Position numbers and translations under genes: made by a program. A model generated the notes under the pieces. The model was not told where the DNA came from. It did not search any database and saw nothing but the letters and a program-made list of their open reading frames with translations. Source: Prochlorococcus sp. AG-409-B05 (GTDB taxonomy: Bacteria > Cyanobacteriota > Cyanobacteriia > PCC-6307 > Cyanobiaceae). From it: 64,000 bases of DNA. This document shows positions 9,247-17,563 of the stretch, piece by piece. The stretch's first letter is position 1, and every line of letters starts with the position of its first letter. The stretch is taken from assembly GCA_003216075.1 (NCBI GenBank), contig QCJK01000001.1, positions 1-64,000 on the forward strand, given 5' to 3'.

Positions 9247-9306
9247 AATCAAGGCAGCACTCCTCCAATGATACTGATGTACTATTGGAGGAGTGCTGCC
9301 TTGATT
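9247..9306. repeat. Perfect 23-nt inverted repeat upstream of umuD
   Basis: Bases 9247-9269 and 9284-9306 are exact reverse complements, separated by a 14-base spacer (9270-9283). The right arm contains GGAGGAG (9287-9293), the only good Shine-Dalgarno ahead of the umuD-like gene, and the left arm contains its complement. In a transcript that includes both arms the ribosome site would be locked in a very stable hairpin. There is no T-run after the right arm, so a simple intrinsic terminator for rlmH is unlikely. Confidence 0.9.
9270..9283. promoter_or_regulatory. Possible LexA (SOS) box in the inverted-repeat spacer
   Basis: Read on the minus strand the spacer is AGTACATCAGTATC. This fits the cyanobacterial LexA operator pattern as I recall it (RGTACNNNDGTWCB) with one mismatch. 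Its place just before umuD-umuC, classical SOS genes, supports the reading. The match is imperfect and short, so a chance resemblance is possible. Confidence 0.4.
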
Positions 9307-9308
9307 TC

Positions 9309-9761
9309 GTGAACCTCTCCCAATCACCGCTGCCCTTACAAGAAAAGAAAACACCTCTAGTCCTACCACTAGCGGGAGAATGTATATCAGCAGGGTTTCC
9401 CTCCCCCGCCGATGACTACATCGACATTGGTATTGACCTCAACAAACAACTCATCAAGCATCCAACTAGCACCTTCTTTCTGCGTGTTAGTGGCGATTCA
9501 ATGACCGGAGCAGGCATTCAAAATGGAGATCTCTTAATCGTAGATCGTGGACTAGATCCACATCCAGGTCATATTGTCGTAGCGATACTTGATAGCAGCT
9601 TCACGCTGAAGCGACTTACGTACCATCGTGGAGTGCCCTCCTTAGAAGCAGATAATCCTCAATATCCACCAATTGATCTACGGAATCATCACAATGTGGA
9701 GATCTGGGGGGTAGCAATATATTCCATTCACAATCTCAATTGTTCTCGACTATCAAATTGA
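9309..9761 (+). CDS. umuD: UmuD-like S24 family self-cleaving protease (Pol V accessory subunit)
   Basis: A LexA/UmuD-type serine-lysine autoprotease which, after RecA-stimulated self-cleavage, joins UmuC to form a translesion polymerase. Numbered from GTG 9309 (150 residues), the cleavage motif is Ala28-Gly29 in 'ISAGFPSPADDY'. The nucleophile is Ser64 in 'SGDSMTGAG', and the general base is Lys101 in 'SSFTLKRL'. There is no DNA-binding domain, so it is UmuD and not LexA. An in-frame TTG at 9285 lies inside the inverted repeat; GTG 9309, just past it, gives a normal UmuD length, though the GGAGGAG is then 15 bases away. Its stop overlaps the likely umuC start. Confidence 0.9.
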   Translation: MNLSQSPLPLQEKKTPLVLPLAGECISAGFPSPADDYIDIGIDLNKQLIKHPTSTFFLRVSGDSMTGAGIQNGDLLIVDRGLDPHPGHIVVAILDSSFTLKRLTYHRGVPSLEADNPQYPPIDLRNHHNVEIWGVAIYSIHNLNCSRLSN

Positions 9762-11029
9762 CCCGTACTACTGCCTTGATTGACGGCAATAATTTCTATG
9801 CGGCCTGTGAGCAAAGCATCGATCCGTCTCTCACTAACCGTCCTCTAGTAATACTCTCCAATAACGATGGTTGCATTATCGCCCGCAGCACCGAAGCACG
9901 TGATCTCGGCATTAAAATGGGGCAACCATATTTTAAATTTCAGCAAGAACTAAAAAGACAAGGAGTAGTCGTTCGGAGTTCCAATTACTCCCTTTACGGT
10001 GACATGAGTCAACGTCTCATGAGCCTCCTAGAATCTCACTGTGAACAAGTGGAAGTTTATTCAATTGACGAAGCCTTTGCATACATAAATTTTTCAACAA
10101 ATAAGGAACTGATTTCTTGGGCCCGAAAACTACGAACACTAGTTCGTCAAAGCCTTGGGCTACCAATCTCCATAGGGCTTGGTGCTAGCAAAGGACAAGC
10201 TAAAATTGCCAATCACCTTGCCAAAGCAATGCCTACTCATGCAGGCATATTCAACTTAATTACCACTAAAGATTTAGATAGCCAGCTCGCAACTATCAAA
10301 ATTGAAGATGTGTGGGGGATTGGTCATAAATTATCTCACTGGTGTCGATTGCAAGGTATTAACACCGCTCTGGAACTGCGTGAAATGTCTAGTAGTCAAC
10401 TATATGCAAAATGTGGTGTAGTAGGAATACGACTCCAAAATGAACTACGAGGTCAAGAATGTCTACCCCTATCTATGGCAGTAAAAGCAAAACAAGAAAC
10501 CTGCGTGAGCAGGAGTTTTAGCCATCCAATCACCAATCTAGAAGGACTACAGCATGCAATAGCGAGTCATGCAGTACGTGCCAGTGAAAAATTACGACAA
10601 CACAAGCAATATGCACGTGCTATCACCGTATTCGCAAGAACTAGCCGATTTAATTCATCTTTTTATAGCCAAACAGCAACTACAAAATTAGATATGCCAA
10701 GCAATGACACCAAAATCATTCTCGAAGCATGCCTAAAGCTCACAAAACAAATCTTTCAACCCCACAAAGCACTAATTAAAGCAGGTGTTCTTATGCAAGG
10801 CCTGCAAAGTGATCATTATCAACAACAAAATCTGCTCACGAGCACCCTCAATCAAACAAAAAAAAGAGAACGTTTAATGAACACTATTGACAACCTCAAC
10901 CATCGATACGGCAATGGCACAATAAACTGGGCTATCTGTCTAAAAAATCAACCCTGGAATACATCTCATGACAATCTAAGCCATGCTGCTACAACACGAA
11001 TAAAAGAGATTCCAATCGTGAAAGCATAG
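9758..11029 (+). CDS. umuC: UmuC-like Y-family DNA polymerase (Pol V catalytic subunit)
   Basis: Error-prone Y-family polymerase that bypasses DNA lesions. From TTG 9758, which overlaps the umuD stop as TTGA, it is 423 residues, the usual UmuC size; a TTG at 9740 adds six residues that do not look conserved. Catalytic acids are Asp9 in 'ALIDGNNFYAACE' and Asp104-Glu105 in 'YSIDEAF'. The palm, fingers and thumb are followed by the little-finger region and a C-terminal DUF4113-type tail ('NHRYGNGTINWA'). Overlap and order with umuD indicate a umuDC operon, likely SOS-controlled by the element upstream. Confidence 0.93.
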   Translation: MTRTTALIDGNNFYAACEQSIDPSLTNRPLVILSNNDGCIIARSTEARDLGIKMGQPYFKFQQELKRQGVVVRSSNYSLYGDMSQRLMSLLESHCEQVEVYSIDEAFAYINFSTNKELISWARKLRTLVRQSLGLPISIGLGASKGQAKIANHLAKAMPTHAGIFNLITTKDLDSQLATIKIEDVWGIGHKLSHWCRLQGINTALELREMSSSQLYAKCGVVGIRLQNELRGQECLPLSMAVKAKQETCVSRSFSHPITNLEGLQHAIASHAVRASEKLRQHKQYARAITVFARTSRFNSSFYSQTATTKLDMPSNDTKIILEACLKLTKQIFQPHKALIKAGVLMQGLQSDHYQQQNLLTSTLNQTKKRERLMNTIDNLNHRYGNGTINWAICLKNQPWNTSHDNLSHAATTRIKEIPIVKA

Positions 11030-11072
11030 TTCCTTTACCACAAACCCCACAAACATCATCCTTTACAAAAAA

Positions 11073-11540
11073 ATGCTGGAGTTTATTGGATTTTTAACTG
11101 CTAAAGAACAAGAAATACTCAATTTGATTTATAAGTCAGGATTTTCAGTAGAAGAAAATACTCCTCTATGTCTATTAGGCAAAGAATTCTTTGGCTTCCT
11201 AAAGAAAAGACAGCAAACAATCGTGATATGCACTGATAATGCAATGGAGATTGGAGGTTATAAACTTCCAAGAAATAATGATAATGATGATTTTGAGCCA
11301 ACCGGGATCTATATAAGGCGAGCATTAAGGCATGAAGCAGTTCATGTAGCGCAAATGTGTAAGAAAGGCTTTTTAATAGATCTGACAGCTAAAACCAAAC
11401 TTAAACTACATCCATACAAGCAAAAAGCGATGAGAAATTCAACAAGAGTGTCAGGCAATAGTCGAAATGAATTTGAAGCATATTGGATGGAAGACAAGCC
11501 AGAACTAATTAAAACCTCACTAAAAAAATACTGCCTATAA
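11073..11540 (+). CDS. Putative zinc-metalloprotease-like protein with HEAVH motif
   Basis: A 155-residue soluble protein, unrecognised as a named family. Its outstanding feature is His87-Glu88-Ala-Val-His91 ('RRALRHEAVHVAQMC'), a perfect HExxH zinc-peptidase signature at the start of a helix, with a later 'SRNEFEAYWMED' (about 129-140) that could give the third, acidic ligand. This arrangement resembles minimal gluzincin/SprT-like folds. It lies 43 bases after umuC on the same strand. A link to DNA-damage handling is inference from position only. Confidence 0.65.
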   Translation: MLEFIGFLTAKEQEILNLIYKSGFSVEENTPLCLLGKEFFGFLKKRQQTIVICTDNAMEIGGYKLPRNNDNDDFEPTGIYIRRALRHEAVHVAQMCKKGFLIDLTAKTKLKLHPYKQKAMRNSTRVSGNSRNEFEAYWMEDKPELIKTSLKKYCL

Positions 11541-11571
11541 TTAAGAACTTCAAAGAAAATTTAAAACCAAT

Positions 11572-13626
11572 CTAAGCCAAAATAGGCTCATCTCCACCAT
11601 ACCCAGAACAACGTTGCTGATCTAGATATAGAATGTGTTTACGCTCACTATAATATAATTTCTGAAAATGCAAAGCATCACTATTTAACTCTTCAAACAT
11701 GGAATCAATTCGAATTTCCATATCAATATTCTTATTTGGATATTGACGCTCCTCTTCAATAAGAACCTCGATACATTTTTCAAGAGTTTGTAATCGCTGG
11801 GAACTCCAAGCTTGAAGAAGATGTCTACAACGTTTGAGTGATTTCTGACGTTCAAGAACCGCAGTAGTACCGCGCAACAAAAGGAGGGGTTGACTCATGG
11901 AGGCTATCTGAACTTCTCCTGGTTTTAACAAAGATGTAAGTCGAGAAAATAATTCATTGTTCTCAATCATCAATTGATCTGAAAGTAATCTAGGTAAATC
12001 AATCTCTTGTAATTGATCACCTTCATCCTCACCTCTAATTATCATTTCCAATCGACCAGTACCAATATTTGTTTCTTCCAATTCACTTATGGCTGCCCAA
12101 AGTAAACGATGTGGTTGCAGCGCAAAATCATCCAACTCTCTCTGTCTCAACTCTCTACGTATCGCAACTCGATATTTTGAACAATGGAGATAAAGTCTGA
12201 GGATTTCAGCTTCACTACGTTCTCTTTGACTGGCCTCCTCTGGTTGTTCAAAACGACTTGAACGGCCATGCCAACGTTGTCCTTTGACCTGTTGGCGAAG
12301 ATCTTCTTCAAGTTGCAAAGCGAATCGACCATGGCCTCCACTTAAAAGCCCTGCAACCTTTTGTAGATAATGTGTCCTAACTGCTGTCTTTGGCAACTTA
12401 CCTAACAACTGCACCAATCCAGTTACAGCCTTTTGAAAATGATCTGCTTTATTAAGATCAAGGTTTTGAAGTATCTGACTAATTTGCCAATCAAGCCAAA
12501 GAGGTGATTGATCTAACAGAGCCTTATATTCACCAAGACTATGCTCTTGTAAGAATTCATCTGGATCTTTAGAGGATGGTAAGTGAAGCACTCGTAACTC
12601 CACTTGGCCTTGCATTGCAAGCTGCTCAACCTCACCAATCGCACGATTAGCCGCACGTATTCCTGCTCCATCAGCATCAAAATTAAGAACAATACGTTTT
12701 GATTCAGTACATCTACACAACTGAGTTATTTGCTGATTGCTAAGTGTAGTTCCCAATGAAGCAACAGAATTTTCAACCCCTGCAGTATGCAGAGCAATCA
12801 CATCAAAATACCCTTCTACAACAATAGCTCTATCCTGCGTTCTTATGGGATTGGCAGCTTTATCAAGACCAAAAAGATGTTTTCCTTTCTCGAAAACTTC
12901 TGTTTCTGGAGAATTTAAATATTTTGGTTCAGAACCATCAAGACTTCTTCCACCAAAACCTATCACTCGGCCTTGACGATCATGTATAGGAACCATCACT
13001 CGATTACGAAACCGGTCATAAAAACCTCCACCTCCTTTTCGAGCCACTACAAGACCAGCTGATTCAATTAAATCAGGAGAAAGATTTTCAACTTGTTGTA
13101 AATGATTAAATAAACCATCCCATTGCAATGGGGCATAACCAAGTTCAAATCGCTCTAAACTTTTTTCACTAAGTGCTCGTTCCTGTATTAAATACTTAAG
13201 ACCCAACTTACCATCAGAAGCTCGCAACTGACTGCGAAACCAACCTGAAGCAAGGGAAAGCACTCGATAAAGTTTTTCTCTCCGAGACAGTTGCTGACGG
13301 AAACGTTCTTGCTGAGGTCCATCTAATGTCTCAATGGGGAGCTGATACTTTCTTGCCAGGTCGAGCACCACTTCGCCAAAACTTTGACGTTGAAACTCCA
13401 TCAAAAACTTGATCGAGTTTCCACCTGCTCCACAAGAAAAACAATAATAAAATTGTTTAGCAGGAGAAACAGTCATGGAGGGTTTACTGTCGTCATGAAA
13501 AGGACAGATCCCAACAAACTCTCTACCTTTCTTTTTTAATACAACGTGCTCACCTACCACATCAACGATGTCAGCACGTTCTTTTACGGCCTCAATAGTA
13601 CGTGGGTGGAGACGAGGGATTGCCAT
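11572..13626 (-). CDS. dnaG: DNA primase
   Basis: DnaG makes the RNA primers for leading and lagging strand replication. The 684-residue protein has the N-terminal CHC2 zinc domain with Cys41, His44, Cys62 and Cys65 ('GICPFHDDSKPS...YYCFSCG'). The catalytic core contains the RNAP-basic 'RFRNRVMVPIHD' and the TOPRIM motifs 'VVEGYFDVIAL' and 'VLNFDADGAG'. A long C-terminal helicase-binding region follows (about 440-684), which is divergent and charged. It is divergently placed from the DMT transporter gene, with a 116-base gap. Length is at the upper end for bacterial primases. Confidence 0.97.
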   Translation of the reverse strand: MAIPRLHPRTIEAVKERADIVDVVGEHVVLKKKGREFVGICPFHDDSKPSMTVSPAKQFYYCFSCGAGGNSIKFLMEFQRQSFGEVVLDLARKYQLPIETLDGPQQERFRQQLSRREKLYRVLSLASGWFRSQLRASDGKLGLKYLIQERALSEKSLERFELGYAPLQWDGLFNHLQQVENLSPDLIESAGLVVARKGGGGFYDRFRNRVMVPIHDRQGRVIGFGGRSLDGSEPKYLNSPETEVFEKGKHLFGLDKAANPIRTQDRAIVVEGYFDVIALHTAGVENSVASLGTTLSNQQITQLCRCTESKRIVLNFDADGAGIRAANRAIGEVEQLAMQGQVELRVLHLPSSKDPDEFLQEHSLGEYKALLDQSPLWLDWQISQILQNLDLNKADHFQKAVTGLVQLLGKLPKTAVRTHYLQKVAGLLSGGHGRFALQLEEDLRQQVKGQRWHGRSSRFEQPEEASQRERSEAEILRLYLHCSKYRVAIRRELRQRELDDFALQPHRLLWAAISELEETNIGTGRLEMIIRGEDEGDQLQEIDLPRLLSDQLMIENNELFSRLTSLLKPGEVQIASMSQPLLLLRGTTAVLERQKSLKRCRHLLQAWSSQRLQTLEKCIEVLIEEERQYPNKNIDMEIRIDSMFEELNSDALHFQKLYYSERKHILYLDQQRCSGYGGDEPILA

Positions 13627-13742
13627 TAATTCATGATGAGCGTCTAAATAAGACCTTTTTAGGAAGAGGTATCGTCATATCTAAAAACACAGTACTCAGT
13701 ATCAATGATTCAAATTTGAACGAAAAGGAAAGAAACAAACCA

Positions 13743-14630
13743 ATGGCTTCAACAAGGAGATCAGGGGACCTGGACGAATTGGAAACGAAAAAAGCTATTT
13801 GCGCTTTATTAGCAAGTGCATTGTCATTCAGCCTAATGACTGTGTGCATAAAATTTCTAAATGGTCGATTACCAGTCGCAGAAATTGTTTTTTCAAGGGC
13901 AGTAATAAGTCTTTTGATTACAAGGGCAATGCTAAAAAATGCAAACGTTTCTCCCTGGGGTACAAACAAAATATTGCTTTTGGTAAGGGGACTACTAGGG
14001 ACGTGTGCATTATTTTGTGTTTTCAAGGCTATAGCAATATTGCCACTTACATCTGCAACAATCATTCAATATAGTTACCCAACATTTACAGCATTAGCAG
14101 CAGGAATAATATTAAGGGAAAGAATAGAAAAAAATATTTGGATCGCATTGCTTCTTGGTTGGTCAGGGATAACGATAATTGTCAAGCCAGATTGGTTGGG
14201 ATTAAGTTCTGAGGGGTTACCTTTATTTGGCGTCCTAATTGCATTAGGTGGAGCACTGTTAACCGCTCTAGCTTACGTCTGCGTAAGAAAACTCTCAACT
14301 AAAGAACATCCTCTAGTTATTGTTTATTATTTTCCGCTTGTATCCATTCCTGTCACGTTACCATTTATCCTTGAAGCAGGATTATGGCCATTAGGAATAG
14401 AATGGTTGTTGCTATTGGGTATTGGAATACTAACTCAGGCAGGACAAATATGGATTACTAAAGGGCTTACCCAACTACCAGCAGCAAAAGCAACTACAAT
14501 CAACTATATTCAAGTACTTTTCGCAGCATTATGGAGTATAGTTTTATTTGGAGAGACGATAGATATATCGATCATACTAGGAGCTTTTCTCGTTTTTATT
14601 GCAACACTTTTAAGTATAAGTTCTAAATAG
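13743..14630 (+). CDS. EamA/DMT family transporter
   Basis: A 295-residue membrane protein of the drug/metabolite transporter superfamily, with about ten membrane helices as two EamA repeats (about 17-140 and 160-292). Motifs include 'ALLASALSFSLMTVCIKFL' at the start, 'RGLLGTCALFCVFKAI' closing repeat one, and 'ARQ..AAKATTINYIQVLFAALWSIVLFGETI'-like spacing in repeat two. I chose ATG 13743, preceded by AAGGAAAG, because the longer frame back to GTG 13602 overlaps dnaG and adds 47 polar residues unlike the family. Substrate unknown; members export amino acids, nucleosides or other metabolites. Confidence 0.88.
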   Translation: MASTRRSGDLDELETKKAICALLASALSFSLMTVCIKFLNGRLPVAEIVFSRAVISLLITRAMLKNANVSPWGTNKILLLVRGLLGTCALFCVFKAIAILPLTSATIIQYSYPTFTALAAGIILRERIEKNIWIALLLGWSGITIIVKPDWLGLSSEGLPLFGVLIALGGALLTALAYVCVRKLSTKEHPLVIVYYFPLVSIPVTLPFILEAGLWPLGIEWLLLLGIGILTQAGQIWITKGLTQLPAAKATTINYIQVLFAALWSIVLFGETIDISIILGAFLVFIATLLSISSK

Positions 14631-15007
14631 TGAGTTAAATTTAATCTGAGATCCCCCTTAAACTTGCTATTATAATATTAACATATATCCAAAAGATAGT
14701 CCAGAAAACTAACTTTATAAAATCATAATAAAATAACCGCCTAATATCAAAGTCTCATGCCCTAATTCAATCATCATTAAATATACTCAGCATATAAATT
14801 ATCATGGAAGGAAGTTGACTGAGTGAGGTAAAAAGCTTATAGAAGCAAGACAAAAATCTCAATAAAACCAAAAATAATTTAATGAATCAATAGTTCTCTT
14901 TATCATAACTTGCTAAAAAGGCGAACTCTGAGCCAAAATAAGGTCATCAGTACAAGATCCTTACAAAATCGTACCTCTCCAGAATTCACTTTTAAAGCAA
15001 CTGAACC
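14631..15007. other. Intergenic region without a recognisable gene
   Basis: About 376 bases of AT-rich sequence after the DMT transporter and before a secreted-protein gene. I see no coding frame of note, tRNA or strong hairpin. A TATAAT-like hexamer lies near 14670 and could belong to a promoter, but no matching upstream element is clear. Confidence 0.5.
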
Positions 15008-15403
15008 ATGAAACTAGTCCTCGCAACACTTTTTGCCCTAACCTCAACAAGCACAGTCCTCGCGGGAGAATATCAGCCTGGATACTCCTCTTCTCAAACA
15101 TGCACTCGAAACGAATACAAAGAAGAATATGTACCAGGAACTAAAGACTCACCAGGATATGTAAGAAGTTGGAACGAGACTGTAGAAGTTCCTTGCGATT
15201 CGTCAACAGCAAGATCACTCTCTGGGACAAGACATTCGCATACAAATCTTGATACTAATGACTGTTCAGAAGGTTCTCTTATCGGTGGACTTCTTGGTGC
15301 TGGACTAGCAACATCTAGTTCAAGAGGAAAAGATCGATGGTGGGCAATCCCTGCTGGCGCAGTTGGAGGAGCCATGATTGGCTGTCAAGTAGATGGTGGC
15401 TAA
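15008..15403 (+). CDS. Exported glycine-zipper protein of unknown function
   Basis: A 131-residue protein with a signal peptide (Lys2, hydrophobic core about 3-16, cleavage after 'VLA-G'). The mature region has Cys residues at 'QTCTRNEYKEE' and 'VPCDSST' that could form disulfides. A C-terminal glycine-rich segment 'GSLIGGLLGAGLA...AGAVGGAMIG' resembles glycine-zipper modules of outer-membrane or surface-antigen-like proteins. The gene stands alone, with long spacers on both sides. The function is not known; an envelope location is inferred from the signal peptide and zipper. Confidence 0.75.
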   Translation: MKLVLATLFALTSTSTVLAGEYQPGYSSSQTCTRNEYKEEYVPGTKDSPGYVRSWNETVEVPCDSSTARSLSGTRHSHTNLDTNDCSEGSLIGGLLGAGLATSSSRGKDRWWAIPAGAVGGAMIGCQVDGG

Positions 15404-15459
15404 AAATAAGAGAAATACAACCAAAATAAATAACTAATTATATAAAATAAATACAAGAA

Positions 15460-15481
15460 AATAAGAAATTAGTTTCTTATT
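15460..15481. terminator. AT-rich hairpin between convergent genes
   Basis: AATAAGAAA and TTTCTTATT form a perfect 9-bp stem with a TTAG loop, 57 bases after one stop codon and about 90 before the other, convergent, stop. It may act as a weak bidirectional terminator. It lacks G/C pairs and a clear U-run, so confidence is low. Confidence 0.35.
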
Positions 15482-15570
15482 AATAGCATTATTTCTTGTG
15501 AACTTAATTTCAACTAAGGTTATTCTCTAGCAAATATTTAATGCTTTGTAAGAATTCTATCTGCATTCAA

Positions 15571-15996
15571 TTACTTTATGGGAAGAGGATAGCTCATCCA
15601 AGCACTAATCTCCCCATCAATATATTCAGAAGGTCTAGCCAACCTCCAGCTTTCACCTTTAACTCCCTTCTCTAGAAATAACTCAAAAGGGGTTACTCTG
15701 TTTATTTGCCCATCATTAAAGCGAAGTTTAAAATGACCCCATACTCGTAAAAGTTCTTTGTCATTTGCATTAATAATTTCACTGCCTTCAATCTTCAAAT
15801 CAGATAAATCTGAGATTCCCTCAAAATCATCAGGATACAAGCTTTTAACAGAAGTCAAAGTCCTGCTAACTTGCGCAAAAAGAGCATCTAGCAATACAGT
15901 TTTAGATGGCTTGACATTACCTGCACAACCTAAAAAAGATAATAGAATCAATAGAATAAGAAAAAAAGAAAAAATAGAAGAGCAAAATCTACGCAT
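15571..15996 (-). CDS. Putative lipoprotein of unknown function
   Basis: A 141-residue protein starting at ATG 15996; the longer frame to TTG 16026 only adds residues ahead of the natural signal sequence. It begins 'MRRFCSSIFSFF', has a hydrophobic core rich in Leu and Ile, and then a lipobox 'SFLGC' with the lipidated Cys at about position 24. The mature domain contains 'GHFKLRFNDGQINRVTPFELFLEKGVKGESWRLARP', which looks like a beta-rich fold of the kind seen in small nuclear-transport-factor-2-like domains, but this is only an impression. Divergent from ruvA. Function unknown. Confidence 0.75.
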   Translation of the reverse strand: MRRFCSSIFSFFLILLILLSFLGCAGNVKPSKTVLLDALFAQVSRTLTSVKSLYPDDFEGISDLSDLKIEGSEIINANDKELLRVWGHFKLRFNDGQINRVTPFELFLEKGVKGESWRLARPSEYIDGEISAWMSYPLPIK

Positions 15997-16059
15997 GTAA
16001 CTCAAATAGACAAAAAACACTTCCAATCAGGCAGCATGGTACTTGTTTAGATAGGTTCA

Positions 16060-16737
16060 ATGATCGGTTGGCTTCAAGGACAAATAATAGAGAAGTGGCA
16101 CCACGGTCTAAAACAAGGTGTTCTACTAGCCTGTGGAGGAATTGGATATGAAGTCCAACTATTACAGCGTCACATACACCAGCTAAATGCTGGAGATGAA
16201 AAAATTTTTTGGATACATCAGTTAGTACGGGAAGATTGTTACATCTTGTTTGGCTTTCAAAAAAAAGAAGCCCGAAACCTATTCAGAGAACTCATAAGCG
16301 TTAGTGGTGTAGGTCCCCAAAGTGCTATAGCCCTACTTGAAGAATGTAGTGTCCATGAATTAGTCAAAGCAATTCTTGAACGTGATATTGAAAAACTTTC
16401 AAAAGCTCAAGGCGTCGGAAAAAGAACTGCAGAACGACTTGCTGTGGAATTACAAAGGAAACTTGCAACATTCCCAATGACAGAATCAGTTAAACAATCA
16501 GAAGTAAAGGAGAACAAACAGACAATTCCCCTGAAGAATTCTGAACTAGAAGAACTAGAATCCACTCTCAAAACACTTGGTTACAAAGAAGTTGAGATAA
16601 ATAACGCTCTTGAAGCTATTTTAGCTAGTCAGCTGAAATCAAAAACCACAAGTCAGCATCTTCTATCTGAAGAAACTCAGAACCTTGAAGCATGGTTAAG
16701 GGCAATTTTAATTTGGTTAAATCAAAATACTGCATAA
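16060..16737 (+). CDS. ruvA: Holliday junction branch migration complex subunit RuvA
   Basis: RuvA binds four-way DNA junctions and guides the RuvB motor during recombination and fork repair. The 225-residue protein has the N-terminal OB-like domain beginning 'MIGWLQGQIIEKW'. Two helix-hairpin-helix motifs follow, 'VSGVGPQSAIALL' (about 85-97) and 'AQGVGKRTAERLAVEL' (about 120-135). The C-terminal domain III that touches RuvB ends 'EAWLRAILIWL'. A Lys/Glu-rich linker (about 140-165) joins the domains. rpsO follows after 55 bases. Confidence 0.95.
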   Translation: MIGWLQGQIIEKWHHGLKQGVLLACGGIGYEVQLLQRHIHQLNAGDEKIFWIHQLVREDCYILFGFQKKEARNLFRELISVSGVGPQSAIALLEECSVHELVKAILERDIEKLSKAQGVGKRTAERLAVELQRKLATFPMTESVKQSEVKENKQTIPLKNSELEELESTLKTLGYKEVEINNALEAILASQLKSKTTSQHLLSEETQNLEAWLRAILIWLNQNTA

Positions 16738-16792
16738 TGGGCTACTCAAGGAGCTAAATTGAGACACAAACCTTTTGGCCCCCAAACTAAGC

Positions 16793-17062
16793 ATGTCGCT
16801 CAATACAGAAGAAAAGCAAAAACTAATCAACACACACCAGAAGCATGTGACTGATACAGGTTCACCTGAAGTTCAAATTGCCATGATCAGCGAGAGGATT
16901 TCTAAGCTCAGTGGGCACCTACAAAACAACAATCATGATTTCTCCTCCCGACAAGGTTTGCTAAAAATGATAGGTCGCAGAAAGCGTTTATTAAATTATG
17001 TGAGATCTAAAAGTGAACAGCGCTACGTAAATCTTATTGAGAAACTAGGTATCAGGGGCTAA
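16793..17062 (+). CDS. rpsO: 30S ribosomal protein S15
   Basis: S15 binds helices 20-22 of 16S rRNA and nucleates the 30S platform. I start at ATG 16793, giving the standard 89 residues and the family N-terminus '[16 protein letters not shown]'; the TTG at 16775 adds six unlikely residues. Conserved motifs '[16 protein letters not shown]', '[23 protein letters not shown]' and terminal 'IRG' are all present. S15 often controls its own translation through its leader RNA, but I see no obvious structure to claim that here. Confidence 0.97.
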   Translation: MSLNTEEKQKLINTHQKHVTDTGSPEVQIAMISERISKLSGHLQNNNHDFSSRQGLLKMIGRRKRLLNYVRSKSEQRYVNLIEKLGIRG

Positions 17063-17099
17063 TTCCTTGTAGTTTCAAACCGCATCCTTTTCTTGAACA

Positions 17100-17537
17100 A
17101 TGGCAGATAATTTCAATCCGAATCCTTCTAAGATCAAAAGTAAAGAATCTGGCCAAAAATCATCACCCAAAGAAAATTACAAAAAATCAACTAAAAAAAG
17201 ACTAAAAACAAAACGTGAATCAGGAATACCAAAAGCAGTTGCAGATAGAATGGTAAGAAGAGTTGCTTTCACCACAGGATTACCAACACTTTCAGGGATG
17301 GGGGTTTTTGTAGGTAGTTATTTCGTTGTCAGTCGAGGAATTGCAGAAATTCCACCTGGAATAACATTACTAAGTTCGGCAGGATGTTTTCTTATAGGAT
17401 TAATTGGATTAAGTTATGGTTTACTTTCTGCTAGTTGGGATGAATCCCCAGGAAGTTTTATAGGGTTAGAAAATATTAGAACAAACATTGGAAGAATATT
17501 GTCAGCATTCAAGGGAGAAAAGATGCCAAGAAAGTAG
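17100..17537 (+). CDS. PAM68-like photosystem II assembly protein (DUF3464)
   Basis: A 145-residue protein with a very basic, Lys/Ser-rich N-terminal tail (about 8-45) and two membrane helices (about 60-82 and 90-112), ending 'SWDESPGSFIGLENIRTNIGRI'. This order and the 'GLSYGLLSASWDE' segment match the PAM68/DUF3464 family, whose plant and Synechocystis members help build photosystem II and insert chlorophyll into CP47. It lies 37 bases after rpsO on the same strand. The role is inferred from the family. Confidence 0.85.
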   Translation: MADNFNPNPSKIKSKESGQKSSPKENYKKSTKKRLKTKRESGIPKAVADRMVRRVAFTTGLPTLSGMGVFVGSYFVVSRGIAEIPPGITLLSSAGCFLIGLIGLSYGLLSASWDESPGSFIGLENIRTNIGRILSAFKGEKMPRK

Positions 17538-17563
17538 ATTTATTTGAGCCATTTATATATTAT

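Noticed and set aside
13602-13742. N-terminal extension of the DMT transporter to GTG 13602
   Set aside because: It overlaps the start of dnaG on the other strand, is polar and not family-like; ATG 13743 has a better ribosome site.
13631-14065. 144-codon minus-strand frame opposite the DMT transporter start
   Set aside because: It is antisense to a well-supported membrane protein, and its composition follows from that gene's codon pattern.
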